Assembly: GCA_003517845.1 (NCBI GenBank)
Contig: DOZU01000253.1
Location: 1 to 7,018, forward strand
Length of the DNA: 7,018 bases
Direction: 5' to 3'
Source of the DNA: Clostridiales bacterium
GTDB taxonomy: Bacteria; Bacillota; Sulfobacillia; UBA995
The notes under the pieces were generated by a model, which had not been told where the DNA came from, searched no databases, and saw nothing but the letters and a program-made list of their open reading frames with translations. The position numbers and the translations under genes are program-made. This document shows positions 6,570 to 7,018 of the stretch, piece after piece. Each line of letters starts with the position of its first letter. Position 1 is the stretch's first letter.

Positions 6570-7018
6570 CTACGAGGGTGCTTGCTTTACCTCCGGGGTG
6601 GGCGCGGGCCGCACGGGGATCAGCACGCGGAATACTGCCCCCTGTCCCGGCCCGCCATCGACGAGGATCTGTCCGCCGTGGCCGCGGACGATGCGGTCGC
6701 TTACGGCCAGACCCAGGCCGGTCCCGTTCGGTCGAGTGCTGAAGAAGGGTTCGAACAGCCGATCGCGGATCTCGGGAGGCACTCCCGGCCCGTCATCGGC
6801 AATTTCGACCGCCACCGACCTCCGCAAGGGCAGGTAGGCGGTCGACACGTCAATCCGGCCTCCGGATCCCACGGCCTCCATGGCGTTGCGCAAGATATTC
6901 ATGAACACCTGTTTGAACTGGGCGGGATTGACATCCACCGCCGGGAGGTTTAGCTGCAGCTTGCGGTGTACCGAGATCTGGCGGATGGCCATCTCGGCGG
7001 TGAAGATGACGCAAATCT
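6570..7018 (-). CDS. Histidine kinase, C-terminal ATPase domain only (5' part outside window)
   Basis: This is the 3' part of a sensor histidine kinase; the reading frame is open to the window edge, giving about 148 residues ending in TAG at 6572-6570. It holds a complete HATPase_c domain. The N box is NILRNAMEAV (about 6899-6870), G1 is ADDGPGVP (about 6800-6777), the F box is LFEPFFST (about 6758-6735) and G2 is NGTGLGLAVS (about 6728-6699). A glycine-rich HGGQILVDGGPGQGAVFRVLIPV end follows. The EPFFSTRPNGTGLGL wording resembles NtrB-like and sporulation-type (KinA-like) kinases. The phosphoacceptor histidine and sensor domains lie upstream, so signal and partner cannot be told. No receiver domain follows. 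An internal ATG at 6992 is not the real start, as it falls inside the domain. It may share transcription with pcrA, 38 nt downstream. Confidence 0.93.
   Translation of the reverse strand, partial: ICVIFTAEMAIRQISVHRKLQLNLPAVDVNPAQFKQVFMNILRNAMEAVGSGGRIDVSTAYLPLRRSVAVEIADDGPGVPPEIRDRLFEPFFSTRPNGTGLGLAVSDRIVRGHGGQILVDGGPGQGAVFRVLIPVRPAPTPEVKQAPS

Noticed and set aside
5500..6837. Plus-strand open frame of 445 codons opposite pcrA and the histidine kinase
   Set aside because: It is antisense to two proteins with full conserved motif sets. High-GC DNA leaves the opposite frame open by chance, and its translation is low-complexity and has no recognisable domain.
1..7018. Mobile element, CRISPR array, tRNA gene or genomic island
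   Set aside because: No transposase, direct repeat array, cloverleaf or composition shift was seen; the block is continuous housekeeping coding sequence.

Overview
This is a very GC-rich window, roughly two thirds G+C by eye. It carries one strongly biased gene block: all six genes lie on the minus strand, so transcription runs from high to low coordinates. The order is histidine kinase (3' end only), PcrA/UvrD-type helicase, DUF368 membrane protein (PopT-like), NAD+-dependent DNA ligase LigA, GatC, and GatA (cut by the window edge). Nearly every base is coding. The only real spacers are 38 nt before pcrA and 15 nt before the DUF368 gene.

The pcrA - ligA - gatC - gatA order is the one seen in many Bacillota (Firmicutes), where gatB usually follows gatA. 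The helicase ends in the RNA-polymerase-binding Tudor-like domain typical of PcrA. Together with the high GC and the frequent GTG and TTG starts, this suggests a high-GC, possibly thermophilic or deep-branching Bacillota lineage such as the Symbiobacterium, Thermaerobacter or Limnochorda type. This is an inference from gene order and composition; no marker in the window fixes the taxon.

Region by region (plus-strand coordinates): 1-1245 is GatA without roughly its last 70 residues. 1251-1541 is GatC. 1538-3571 is LigA with all canonical domains. 3571-4335 is the DUF368 membrane protein with two LPGVSGGT repeats. 4351-6531 is PcrA with a full set of SF1A motifs. 6570-7018 is the HATPase end of a histidine kinase. 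Junctions are tight: a 15-nt gap (pcrA/DUF368), a TGATG overlap (DUF368/ligA), a TTGA overlap (ligA/gatC), and a GTGA overlap or 5-nt gap (gatC/gatA). This points to one translationally coupled operon from pcrA to at least gatA.

Functionally the operon joins DNA maintenance (helicase and ligase), probable undecaprenyl-phosphate recycling (DUF368) and indirect aminoacylation of tRNA-Gln and/or tRNA-Asn (GatCAB). I found no mobile element, CRISPR array, RNA gene or anomalous island. The most distinctive point is the DUF368 gene wedged between pcrA and ligA. The rest is ordinary, well-conserved housekeeping sequence, and I do not see an undescribed system here.
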